A stretch of DNA of 8,929 nucleotides from Clostridia bacterium (GTDB lineage Bacteria; Bacillota; Clostridia; Oscillospirales; CAG-272): NCBI GenBank assembly GCA_017420845.1, contig JAFQOC010000528.1, positions 1 through 8,929 of the forward strand, read 5' to 3'. The notes under the pieces are model-generated. The model saw only the letters and a program-made list of their open reading frames with translations, ran no database searches and was not told the DNA's origin. Shown here piece by piece: positions 1-6,961 of the stretch; position 1 is the stretch's first letter; each line of letters begins with the position of its first letter. The position numbers and the translations under genes were made by a program.

Positions 1-1077
1 GAAACGGCTATAAGCGGCCATTTCGGCTTTGACCTCGCTGTTGAGCTTAGCGGCGGCCATATAGTAAAGATCCCGATCCGCTCTCCACAGCGCATTCGAC
101 ACATATTCGTAAAGATTCAAATACCCGCAATAACGGACGTACGGGTCGTCGGAGGAGGAGCAAACCAGGAAGGCCACGAAGTTGGCCTCGTCTTCCCGGG
201 CGATACCGCGCTGATGGGCCAGCTCATGGGCGGCGGTATAGGGCAGGGTATAGTCCGGGAAATTCACGTTCAGATTGGCTTCACCGGTAAAGAATGAATA
301 TACTCCCGTAATGTGCATATAGGACATGACCTCACTGGCCAGCACGGGCTTGACCCGACAGGGAAAAGCGGAAATAAAGGAGTAGCGCGCGGACAGGCTT
401 TCGTAGGACTGTCCAAGCTCGGTATTCATAGTCTCCAAAGAGTAGGGCATTTCCGAGAAACCGTCTTTTTCGAAATGAACCTCATCCGTCTCGCGGTTGA
501 TGGCGTCAATGAGAAGGACTGCGGTATCGTACAGCTCTTGGGCGGAAACCTTCTCTTGATTCAGCTCCAGCTTTTCCGCCAGGCTTCTGCCCCGATACCC
601 GGCAGCGAAATTGAGGACGAATACCGAAAACAGGGTCACGACCACGGAGAGCAATATGCCGATGTACGCGGAAGCGGCCTTCCAGGAGCCGCAACGGTGG
701 CGGACGGCGTGGCGAAGCACGAGAAAGAGAGCCAGCGGGAGCAACCAAATGATGGCCTCTCCCAGAGAAAATGGGAGGGGATAGGTGACTGTGGCAAGCA
801 GGGCTCGCAAGACCGCCGATACGGTGGAATTGAACCAGTCCGCAATGGCCACGCTGCGCGTCATCACGACGTACAGCGCCAGGGACACCAGTCCCAGCCC
901 GTAGAGAACCACGCAGACCGCGGGTAAGCGCTCATATTTGGCTTCTACGACGCGTTTGGCGGTTTCCCCCTCCTCCCGGATACAGGCGGCCTTGTTCCCT
1001 TGTGGGGGGATTTGGGCCCCGTCAGACGCAGTGGCTTGGGAGAGGTGCTTCAAGTTTTTGAAAAAAGAGAACTTCAT
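1..1077 (-). CDS. DUF3810 family membrane zinc metallopeptidase-like protein (C-terminus cut by window edge)
   Basis: My translation of the minus strand is open from an ATG at 1077-1075 to base 1, giving 359 residues with no stop, so the C-terminus lies outside the window. Three hydrophobic segments at about residues 53-72, 104-122 and 137-159 look like membrane helices. They follow a charged N-terminal tail of about 50 residues. The soluble part carries HELAH at 284-288 followed by QRGIAREDEANF, which is the HExxH zinc-peptidase motif with downstream acidic residues (295-297) typical of DUF3810. The family is a predicted membrane-anchored metallopeptidase; its substrate is unknown to me. The gene lies 51 bp behind the pseudouridine synthase gene and is probably co-transcribed with it. 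The nearest Shine-Dalgarno-like sequence (AAAGGAT) is about 14 bases from the ATG, longer than usual, so the exact start is less certain than the frame. Confidence 0.88.
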   Translation of the reverse strand, partial: MKFSFFKNLKHLSQATASDGAQIPPQGNKAACIREEGETAKRVVEAKYERLPAVCVVLYGLGLVSLALYVVMTRSVAIADWFNSTVSAVLRALLATVTYPLPFSLGEAIIWLLPLALFLVLRHAVRHRCGSWKAASAYIGILLSVVVTLFSVFVLNFAAGYRGRSLAEKLELNQEKVSAQELYDTAVLLIDAINRETDEVHFEKDGFSEMPYSLETMNTELGQSYESLSARYSFISAFPCRVKPVLASEVMSYMHITGVYSFFTGEANLNVNFPDYTLPYTAAHELAHQRGIAREDEANFVAFLVCSSSDDPYVRYCGYLNLYEYVSNALWRADRDLYYMAAAKLNSEVKAEMAAYSRF

Positions 1078-1128
1078 GTGGATTTGGTCTATCCTTTCTT
1101 TTGGGGGCAAGTGACGGTAGGGATGGCG

Positions 1129-2190
1129 TCAGGGAGATTTCAGGGTCAAGGCTGTAAGCAGGCCCACGGTCGGGATCCGGGTCAGAACGGGGCTTTGGGG
1201 AAACAGGACTCCGACCGCTTGGGATACGTCTTCAGGCAATGGAGCCCAGGTATGGAGAAAGCCGTCGGGGGAGGGCGTATTCAAGGGGAGATGGTCGGCA
1301 CAGCCGATAAAAGGGATTGCCGTCGTATTCACGTCATCCCGCATACGGGAAAAGGGCATGGGGACCGACAGAGACAAGGCGTGGAGAGCATGCCGCCCGA
1401 TCAGCTCCGAGGGACGGCCGTAAAGATCGTCTCCCAAAATGGGATAGCCCAGATGGGCAAAATGGACACGAAGCTGATGTGTCCGGCCTGTCACAGGCTC
1501 GCAGAGCACCAGAGTGTGCCCACCGCCCACCGCCAGTATGCGGTATCGGGTCTCGGCATATACAGCACCGTCCTGCTTCGGATCTCCCACCGCGCGGGTG
1601 ATGAGGCGATCATCGGGACGGTAAATGGGGGCTTTTACGGTATGTATGCCATCCGTAAAATCCCGCATTTCTCCAACCAACACCGCTACGTAGCGCTTGG
1701 TGACCTCTCCTCTGATGAGGGATCTTCCCAGACAGCCCGACGCGGCTCGCGTCTTACCCGCCACCACCACGCCGCTGGTATTGCGGTCCAGTCGCCCCAG
1801 GGGACGGAAAACAAAGGGCTCGTCGGCCTCCGCGTAACGAAAGGCCAGAGCGTTGGCCAGCGTATCCGTGAGATGACCGTGGGAGGGATGTGTGGGCATA
1901 TCTGCCGGCTTGGAAAGGGCGATGACGAAATCATCCTCGTAGAGCACCTCCAGGGGCAGATCGACGGGAAGGACTGTTTCTGTGGCTGTTTCGGCGGTAT
2001 CCCTGTCGAAGAGCTCCAGCACGTCACCTTCTCGCAGAACATAGCGTACGGTCACCCGTTGTCCGTTTACGAGAATTCCGCGCTCGTGATTTTTCAGCTT
2101 GGCAAGCACCGCCGTGGATAGACCCAGGGTCAGCTTGAGATAGGATCGAAGGATCCTGCCGTCGTATTCAGCCGGAATTTGTATGACCAT
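1129..2190 (-). CDS. RluA family RNA pseudouridine synthase
   Basis: The 353-residue product isomerises uridine to pseudouridine in rRNA or tRNA; which RNA cannot be read from the sequence. An S4-like RNA-binding region covers about residues 12-60 (motifs LVNGQRV and LREGDVLEL). The catalytic domain starts near KPADMPTHPS (94-103). The active-site motif is GRLDRNTSG (132-140) with Asp135 as the expected nucleophile. GRTHQLRVHFAHLGYPILGD (235-254) is the second family signature. The first residue of the active-site motif is Gly where many members have His. The conserved core ends near APLPEDV (316-322), leaving about 30 extra residues with no motif I recognise. The start is supported by AAGGAAGG about 8 bases upstream. 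A long structured gap separates it from the topoisomerase gene upstream; the DUF3810 gene follows 51 bp downstream. RluD, RluC and RluA subgroups are all possible. Confidence 0.94.
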   Translation of the reverse strand: MVIQIPAEYDGRILRSYLKLTLGLSTAVLAKLKNHERGILVNGQRVTVRYVLREGDVLELFDRDTAETATETVLPVDLPLEVLYEDDFVIALSKPADMPTHPSHGHLTDTLANALAFRYAEADEPFVFRPLGRLDRNTSGVVVAGKTRAASGCLGRSLIRGEVTKRYVAVLVGEMRDFTDGIHTVKAPIYRPDDRLITRAVGDPKQDGAVYAETRYRILAVGGGHTLVLCEPVTGRTHQLRVHFAHLGYPILGDDLYGRPSELIGRHALHALSLSVPMPFSRMRDDVNTTAIPFIGCADHLPLNTPSPDGFLHTWAPLPEDVSQAVGVLFPQSPVLTRIPTVGLLTALTLKSP

Positions 2191-2221
2191 GGCGATGTCC
2201 TTCCTTCAAAATACATTGTTT

Positions 2222-2227
2222 AGTATA
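2222..2227 (-). promoter_or_regulatory. Possible -10 element (TATACT) ahead of the rluA-type gene
   Basis: On the minus strand the hexamer TATACT lies about 32 bases upstream of the pseudouridine synthase ATG, in an AT-rich stretch just past the structured region. It resembles a sigma-70/sigma-A -10 box. The best -35-like match, TTGGAA (2253-2248), is 20 bases away, which is too far for a good promoter, and there is no extended -10 TG. It is listed because a promoter would be expected here if the upstream structure stops transcription from the topoisomerase gene. Confidence 0.2.
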
Positions 2228-2260
2228 TGCTCAAAAAAACGAGTGGATTCCAAAAAACGC

Positions 2261-2410
2261 AAGGACGGCAGCTTCGGTCTGCACTTTGTTTTGGAAATAT
2301 TCCGTTTCCGCTTAGGGAGTGCGGTTGTTCAGGCCGCGAGGAATATTTCAAAACGGCGTAAATTGACCTTCAATTTACCTCTACCTGTGCACGCCGTTTC
2401 TGCCGTCCTT
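2261..2410. other. Nested long inverted repeats; candidate structured RNA or palindromic mobile repeat
   Basis: This 150-base block fills most of the gap between the topoisomerase and pseudouridine synthase genes. The outer arms AAGGACGGCAG (2261-2271) and CTGCCGTCCTT (2400-2410) are perfect 11-bp complements. Inside, GTTTT-G-GAAATATTCC (2288-2303) pairs with GGAATATTTCAAAAC (2340-2354), 15 bp with one bulged G. AAACGGCGT (2351-2359) pairs with ACGCCGTTT (2391-2399) and encloses a hairpin TAAATTGA-CCT-TCAATTTA (2359-2377). The last two stems share 2351-2354. GCGG/CCGC arms at 2321-2337 cap the second stem. Read on the minus strand, the final arm is followed by GCG and six T residues (2256-2251), so it may end transcription from the upstream gene. 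No good open frame or known RNA family is recognised. It could be a cis-acting leader or terminator, a small RNA, or a copy of a dispersed palindromic element. Confidence 0.75.
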
Positions 2411-2429
2411 TTTATGTGCTGTCAATCGA

Positions 2430-4679
2430 TCAATCGGTGTCGATCTTGAGCTGCTGGATCGCTATGTTTTTTTCCTCCAGCAAAATACCCGTTGCGGGGA
2501 TTTTGAGCTTACGGTAGGACTTGACATTTTGGAAGCTTTCGCCAAAATTCACCAAAGCCCTGACCACGGTCTGATCCTTCTTGAGCTGCATGACCTGCAC
2601 ACCCTGGGATGTACGGGTGGTCTTAAGGGGAATCAAGGTGGACTTGACCAGGATCGCCCGATCCGCCGAGGAGATCATGAGGATGTCCACAGGCTTTTTG
2701 TCGGTCTCCAGGAATACAGCCACGATGGGGGAGGTATCCGAGTAGGCACCCGTCAGCTTGCGGCGGTTGCCCTTGGTGACGTAATTCGTCACGGGGACAC
2801 GGACAGCCTTACCGTTGGCAAAGACGAAGACGTAGTTTTCGCCCTCGGGGTATTCCTTGCGGAGTTCCATGTAGATGGGGCGCTCACCCTCGTCCATTTT
2901 GAGCTTGGTGGGAAGATAATCGGCCATGGTGGCTGCCTTGAGGCAATCGAAATCATCTATGGAGGCGCGATAGACCTGGCATTTATCGGTGAAGAATACC
3001 AGCTCATCCCGATTCTCGGCATCCAGCACCGTGGTGACGGTATCGCCGTCCTTCAGCTTTTGGTCCTCAACCGAGAACTGCGTCCGAGGGGTAACGGCAA
3101 TCTTTTTGAAGTAACCGTCACGGGTAAGCAGGAGCTTGACGGGGTAATTCTCTACAGAGTCAGCCTCGTCGTATACCTTGACCTCTCCCGCCTCCATGAT
3201 CTGGGTTACGCGGGGCTTGCCGTACTTCTTCTTGATCTCGGTAAGCTGAGCGGCGATGTAGGCCTTGATCTTGAGATCATCTGCCAGAATAGCCTCCAGC
3301 TCGGCGATTTCACGGCGGAGATTTTCCATTTCCGCGATGCGGTTGAGAATGTACTCGCGGTTCAGATGGCGGAGCTTGATCTCGGCGATGTAGTTGGCCT
3401 GCACCTCATCAATGGCAAAGCCCGCCATCAGAGAGGGAATGACCTCCTCCTCCTTTTCGGTCTTGCGGATGATGCGGATAGCCAGATCAATGTCCAGAAG
3501 CACCTTGGCCAGGGCTTCCAGAAGGTGAAGCTTGTCCTTTTTCTTGTTCAGATCGAAGGTTAGCTCACGGCGGACACAACCCATCCGGAAGACGATCCAC
3601 TCCCGCAGGATCTCAGCAATACCCATCTGTCTCGGCGCCGAGTCAATGAGGATATTGAAATTACACTTGAAATTATCCTCCAGAGGTGTGTTCTTGAAGA
3701 GCTTGGCCATGAGCTTATCGGGATCAATCCCCTTTCGCAGGTCCAGAGTCAGCTTGAAGCCCGAGATGTCGATCTCGTCGCGGAAATCGGTGATCTCCTT
3801 AAGGGAGCCCGACTTGACCATGTCCGCGATCTTATCGATGATCTGCTCGATGGTGGTAGAGTAGGGGATTTGGAGAATGTCGATGCAGTTGGCATCCTTG
3901 TCGTAACGGTAACGGGCGCGCAGACGAATGGGACCTACACCGGTCTCAAATACCTGGCGCATTTGGGCGGCGTCATAGAGAAGCAGGCCGCCTCCGGGGA
4001 AATCAGGCCCCTTGATGAGCTCCATGAGCCGATTGGTGGAGATGCCGGGCTTTTTCAGCATAGCGATGGTGCCGTCGCAGATCTCGGCCAGATTGAAGGG
4101 ACAGATGTTGGAGGCCATACCGACGGCAATACCCATGTTGGGGGTCACCAGGACGTTGGGGAAGGTGGTGGGAAGGAGGACGGGCTCTACGGTGGTGCCG
4201 TCGTAGTTGTCCACCATATCCACGGCGTCCTTGTCAATGCCCTTGAATATCTCGGAGCAGAAGGACTCCAGACGAGCCTCGGTGTAACGGGGGGCGGAGG
4301 CTTTCATGTTGGAGGAGTACTGCTTACCGAAGGCGCCCTTGGAATCCACAAAGGGGTGGAGCAGAGCCTCGTAGTCACGGGTGAGGCGCACCATGGTCTC
4401 GTAGATACCCGCGTCGCCGTGGGGATGGATGGCCATGGTACGGCCCGCGATGGTGGCGGACTTGACGCGGGGGCCGCTCATGAGACCCATTTTGTACATG
4501 GTGTAGAGCAGCTTTCTGTGGGAGGGCTTGAAGCCGTCGATCTCGGGAATCGCGCGGGAGACGATAACCGTCATGACGTAGGGCATGTAGTTGGTCTCAA
4601 TGGTCTCGGTAATGGGCTGATACCGCACGGGAGCGGGCGGTAATTCTTCAATTACGGGTGTTTTTTTCTTCTTTGCCAT
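2430..4679 (-). CDS. parC: DNA topoisomerase IV subunit A (ParC/GyrA-like)
   Basis: This is the DNA breakage-reunion subunit of a type II topoisomerase, 749 residues, which works with an ATPase B subunit. The N-terminal winged-helix region has PEIDGFKPSHRKLLY (45-59) and the quinolone-region motif HPHGDAGIYE (85-94). The catalytic pair is Arg131-Tyr132 in SAPRYTEARL. Ile184 in NMGIAVGMASNI is the expected DNA-intercalating residue. A coiled-coil region follows, then a C-terminal beta-rich domain from about residue 500. No canonical GyrA box (QRRGGKG type) is visible; the nearest equivalent is TSQGVQVMQL. That, with the length, favours ParC over GyrA. GKQYSSNMKASAPRYTE differs from the classical GyrA loop and resembles the second A subunit I associate with Clostridia. 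It lies 58 bp behind sua5 with no parE next to it. The start follows a weak AGGAT. An annotation as GyrA-like protein is possible. Confidence 0.93.
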   Translation of the reverse strand: MAKKKKTPVIEELPPAPVRYQPITETIETNYMPYVMTVIVSRAIPEIDGFKPSHRKLLYTMYKMGLMSGPRVKSATIAGRTMAIHPHGDAGIYETMVRLTRDYEALLHPFVDSKGAFGKQYSSNMKASAPRYTEARLESFCSEIFKGIDKDAVDMVDNYDGTTVEPVLLPTTFPNVLVTPNMGIAVGMASNICPFNLAEICDGTIAMLKKPGISTNRLMELIKGPDFPGGGLLLYDAAQMRQVFETGVGPIRLRARYRYDKDANCIDILQIPYSTTIEQIIDKIADMVKSGSLKEITDFRDEIDISGFKLTLDLRKGIDPDKLMAKLFKNTPLEDNFKCNFNILIDSAPRQMGIAEILREWIVFRMGCVRRELTFDLNKKKDKLHLLEALAKVLLDIDLAIRIIRKTEKEEEVIPSLMAGFAIDEVQANYIAEIKLRHLNREYILNRIAEMENLRREIAELEAILADDLKIKAYIAAQLTEIKKKYGKPRVTQIMEAGEVKVYDEADSVENYPVKLLLTRDGYFKKIAVTPRTQFSVEDQKLKDGDTVTTVLDAENRDELVFFTDKCQVYRASIDDFDCLKAATMADYLPTKLKMDEGERPIYMELRKEYPEGENYVFVFANGKAVRVPVTNYVTKGNRRKLTGAYSDTSPIVAVFLETDKKPVDILMISSADRAILVKSTLIPLKTTRTSQGVQVMQLKKDQTVVRALVNFGESFQNVKSYRKLKIPATGILLEEKNIAIQQLKIDTD

Positions 4680-4737
4680 AAAAATCTATATCCTATTCAG
4701 TATTTTCAGCGTGTAACGGGAAGCGGTAGTCGGTATG

Positions 4738-5784
4738 TTAAACCTTTTGAATGGTGTGGGCGGCGGCCCGGATCATGCGGTTATACAGCGCCAGCCCCAG
4801 CCCGTCGGGGGGGGGAAGATGGGCGTACATGACCGAGGAGCCCGTTTTGTCTGCCTCGCGGAGCAGGGAGAAAAGACAGTGCGCTTGGGTGGTGAGATCG
4901 TTTTTTTCTCCGACCGGGAAAAGATTTTGGGCTTTCAGATGGGGTATTTCTTCCAGATAGCAAAGGATGGCACAGGATTTCTCGGCCTGCTCCTTTTGTA
5001 GGAAGGCCAGCACGTCCTCGGGGGTGCCGTCCAGCAGCACCAGCGGGATGGTGGGGGCGTAATGCTTGTACATCATACCGGGGGACAGGGGGCGCTCACC
5101 GTCCTTGAGCTGTTCCAGCACGGCGGGGGCGATGACCACCCGCTCGCACACGCAGGTCAGGGCGTCGGTGGTGATGGCACCGGGACGGAGAAGTGTCAGA
5201 TACTCGCCATTCTGATCGCGGTCAAGCTTGACGATGGTGGATTCCAGACCGATGTCGCTCTCCCCGCCATCGATGATCACGTCCACCCGACCCGACAGAT
5301 CGGCAATGACGTGCTCGGCCACGGTAGGGGAGGGCTTTCCCGACAGATTGGCCGAGGGGGCGGCGACGGGAAAATCACATTCCTTCAGAAGAGCTTGGGC
5401 GATGGGGTGATCGGGACAGCGTACGGCCACGGTGTCAAGGCCCCCGGTGGTGGCGTAGGGGACAAGATCCCGCTTGGGCAGGACCACCGTCAGAGGCCCC
5501 GGCATGAAGGCGGCGGCCAGGCGGCGGTACAGCTCTCCAGTATGGGCGTACTTATCGGCCTCGGCGGGATGGTGGACGTGAATGATGAGAGGATTATTGG
5601 AGGGGCGTCCCTTAGCGGCGTAGATCCTTTCGGCCGCGTCAGCGGAAAGCCCGTTGCCGCCAAGGCCGTAGACTGTCTCAGTAGGGAAGACCACCAGCCC
5701 TCCTTTCCGAAGGACGGCGGCGGCCTCACGCAGCTCGGTTACCGCCACCAAAGGATCCGTGATTCTGAAAACTTTGGTATGCAT
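4738..5784 (-). CDS. sua5: L-threonylcarbamoyladenylate synthase, two-domain Sua5 type
   Basis: The enzyme makes threonylcarbamoyl-AMP from threonine, bicarbonate and ATP, the first step of t6A formation at position 37 of ANN-decoding tRNAs. At 348 residues it has the full two-domain form, longer than single-domain TsaC. The YrdC domain (about 1-210) shows PTETVYGLG (34-42), KGRPSNNPL (58-66), PSANLSGKPSPT (143-154) and ESTIV (181-185). The linker SPGMMYKHYAP (234-244), which closes over the active site in this family, leads into the C-terminal Sua5 domain (about 245-348). The ATG lies only 4 bp after the prfA stop codon, so translation is probably coupled to prfA; a CAGGAT inside the end of prfA may be its ribosome site. 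A run of nine C residues (coding strand) encodes Pro324-326 near the C-terminus. The B. subtilis counterpart is ywlC; tsaC is a synonym. Confidence 0.95.
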   Translation of the reverse strand: MHTKVFRITDPLVAVTELREAAAVLRKGGLVVFPTETVYGLGGNGLSADAAERIYAAKGRPSNNPLIIHVHHPAEADKYAHTGELYRRLAAAFMPGPLTVVLPKRDLVPYATTGGLDTVAVRCPDHPIAQALLKECDFPVAAPSANLSGKPSPTVAEHVIADLSGRVDVIIDGGESDIGLESTIVKLDRDQNGEYLTLLRPGAITTDALTCVCERVVIAPAVLEQLKDGERPLSPGMMYKHYAPTIPLVLLDGTPEDVLAFLQKEQAEKSCAILCYLEEIPHLKAQNLFPVGEKNDLTTQAHCLFSLLREADKTGSSVMYAHLPPPDGLGLALYNRMIRAAAHTIQKV

Positions 5785-5788
5785 GGTG

Positions 5789-6859
5789 TTACGTATCCTG
5801 CTCTTTGAGTTTTTCTGCCGTATCCGCGGCGGTCAGAGCCTCGATCATGGCTCCGATATTGCCGTTCATGAAGCCGTCCAGATCGAAGATGGACAGACCT
5901 ATGCGGTGGTCGGTGACACGGCTCTGGGGGTAGTTGTAGGTGCGGATCTTTTCGCTTCGGTCTCCCGATCCCACCTGGGATTTTCTGGCGGAAGCTCTGG
6001 CCTCATCTTGCTCGGTCTTTTTGATGTGGTAGAGCTTGGCGCGCAGCATTTCCAGCGCCTTGTCCTTGTTCTGGAATTGGGAGCGCTCCTGCTGGCACTC
6101 GATGACGATCCCCGTAGGCTTGTGGGTCAACCGCACCGCCGATTCGGTCTTGTTGATGTGCTGACCGCCCGCACCGCTGGATTTACAGGATTCAAAGACC
6201 AGATCGGAATCCTTGATCTCGATCTCCACGTCCTTGACCTCGGGAAGCACCGCTACGGTGGCGGCGGAGGTCTGGATGCGGCCTTGGGACTCGGTAACGG
6301 GGACACGCTGAACACGGTGGACACCCGACTCAAATTTGAAGCGGGAGTATGCGCCCTTGCCCTCAATGAGCACCGTTACCTCGCGAAATCCTCCCAGCTC
6401 GGTCTCGGTGGCGGAGGTGATGCTGACCTGAAAGCCACTACTCTGGGCGTACATGCTGTACATACGGAATAGATCGGCGGCGAACAGGGCGGCCTCCTCG
6501 CCTCCCGTCCCCGCCCGAAGCTCCATGATGACTGAGCAGTCGTCCTCGGGATCCTTGGGGATCAGCAGACGCTGCAGTTCCTCGGCGGCTTCAGTCAGCT
6601 TGGTCTTCAGTTCCTCGGCTTCGTCCTCCGCCAGAGCCTTCAGCTCGGGATCGTCGGCCAGCCCTGCCAGCTCCAGCGCCTCGGCGCGGGCGTCCTCCAG
6701 GCCGCGGTAGAGACGGTAGGCCTCCACCAGAGGCGTCAAATTATGGTATTCCTTGATGAGTGCCGTATACACCGAGGGATCGGCCGCCGTCTCGGGAAGG
6801 GAGAGACGGAACTCAATGTCCTCGTATTTGGCGGCGATGGGGATGAGCTTTTCAAACAT
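5789..6859 (-). CDS. prfA: Peptide chain release factor 1 (RF1)
   Basis: RF1 reads UAA and UAG stop codons in the ribosomal A site and triggers peptide release. The 356-residue product has the usual length. The helical domain 1 occupies roughly residues 1-105. MELRAGTGGEEA (112-123) starts domain 2. The codon-recognition tripeptide is Pro187-Val188-Thr189 in HRVQRVPVTESQGR; the P-x-T form marks RF1 rather than RF2, which has SPF. The catalytic GGQ is at 231-233 in SSGAGGQHINKTESAVR. The C-terminal HRIGLSIFDLDGFMNGNI is the domain 4 signature. AAAGGAA about 7 bases upstream supports the ATG at 6859. The gene begins after the repeat-rich gap and is followed 4 bp later by sua5. prmC, whose product methylates the GGQ glutamine and whose gene often neighbours prfA, is not on either side. 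Confidence 0.97.
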   Translation of the reverse strand: MFEKLIPIAAKYEDIEFRLSLPETAADPSVYTALIKEYHNLTPLVEAYRLYRGLEDARAEALELAGLADDPELKALAEDEAEELKTKLTEAAEELQRLLIPKDPEDDCSVIMELRAGTGGEEAALFAADLFRMYSMYAQSSGFQVSITSATETELGGFREVTVLIEGKGAYSRFKFESGVHRVQRVPVTESQGRIQTSAATVAVLPEVKDVEIEIKDSDLVFESCKSSGAGGQHINKTESAVRLTHKPTGIVIECQQERSQFQNKDKALEMLRAKLYHIKKTEQDEARASARKSQVGSGDRSEKIRTYNYPQSRVTDHRIGLSIFDLDGFMNGNIGAMIEALTAADTAEKLKEQDT

Positions 6860-6903
6860 AGTGGGTTCCTTTGAGAAGAGTTATTGGGAGATACAAAGAT
6901 ACA

Positions 6904-6956
6904 AGATACGAGATACAAGATAGGGACGGACCGAAGCTATCTTGTATCTTGTATCT
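6904..6956. repeat. Large hairpin, 20-bp stem
   Basis: The arms at 6904-6923 and 6937-6956 are complementary at 19 of 20 positions, the exception being G6910 with T6950. The loop GGACGGACCGAAG is 13 bases. The stem is A/T-rich and has no following U-run on either strand, so it is not a convincing intrinsic terminator. It lies 45 bases upstream of the prfA start on the minus-strand transcript and could stabilise that mRNA or slow transcription. Confidence 0.8.
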
Positions 6957-6961
6957 GCCGA

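Noticed and set aside
1000..2121. 373-codon plus-strand open frame over the pseudouridine synthase gene
   Set aside because: It is antisense to a well-supported gene, begins inside the DUF3810 gene on the other strand, and has no family features.
2183..2449. 88-codon plus-strand open frame across the structured gap
   Set aside because: It has no good ribosome site, its product has no recognisable features, and it runs through the inverted repeats and into both flanking genes. The palindromic structure explains the region better.
2529..4643. Plus-strand open frames of 344 and 257 codons opposite the topoisomerase gene
   Set aside because: Both are antisense shadows; the minus-strand frame carries all topoisomerase motifs.
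4680..4737. Promoter for the topoisomerase gene in the 58-bp gap after sua5
   Set aside because: A TTACAC and TAGGAT pair is present but with poor spacing and weak matches; co-transcription with sua5 is equally likely.
6904..6956. Intrinsic terminator for the aminopeptidase transcript
   Set aside because: The stem is A/T-rich and no T-run follows on either strand.
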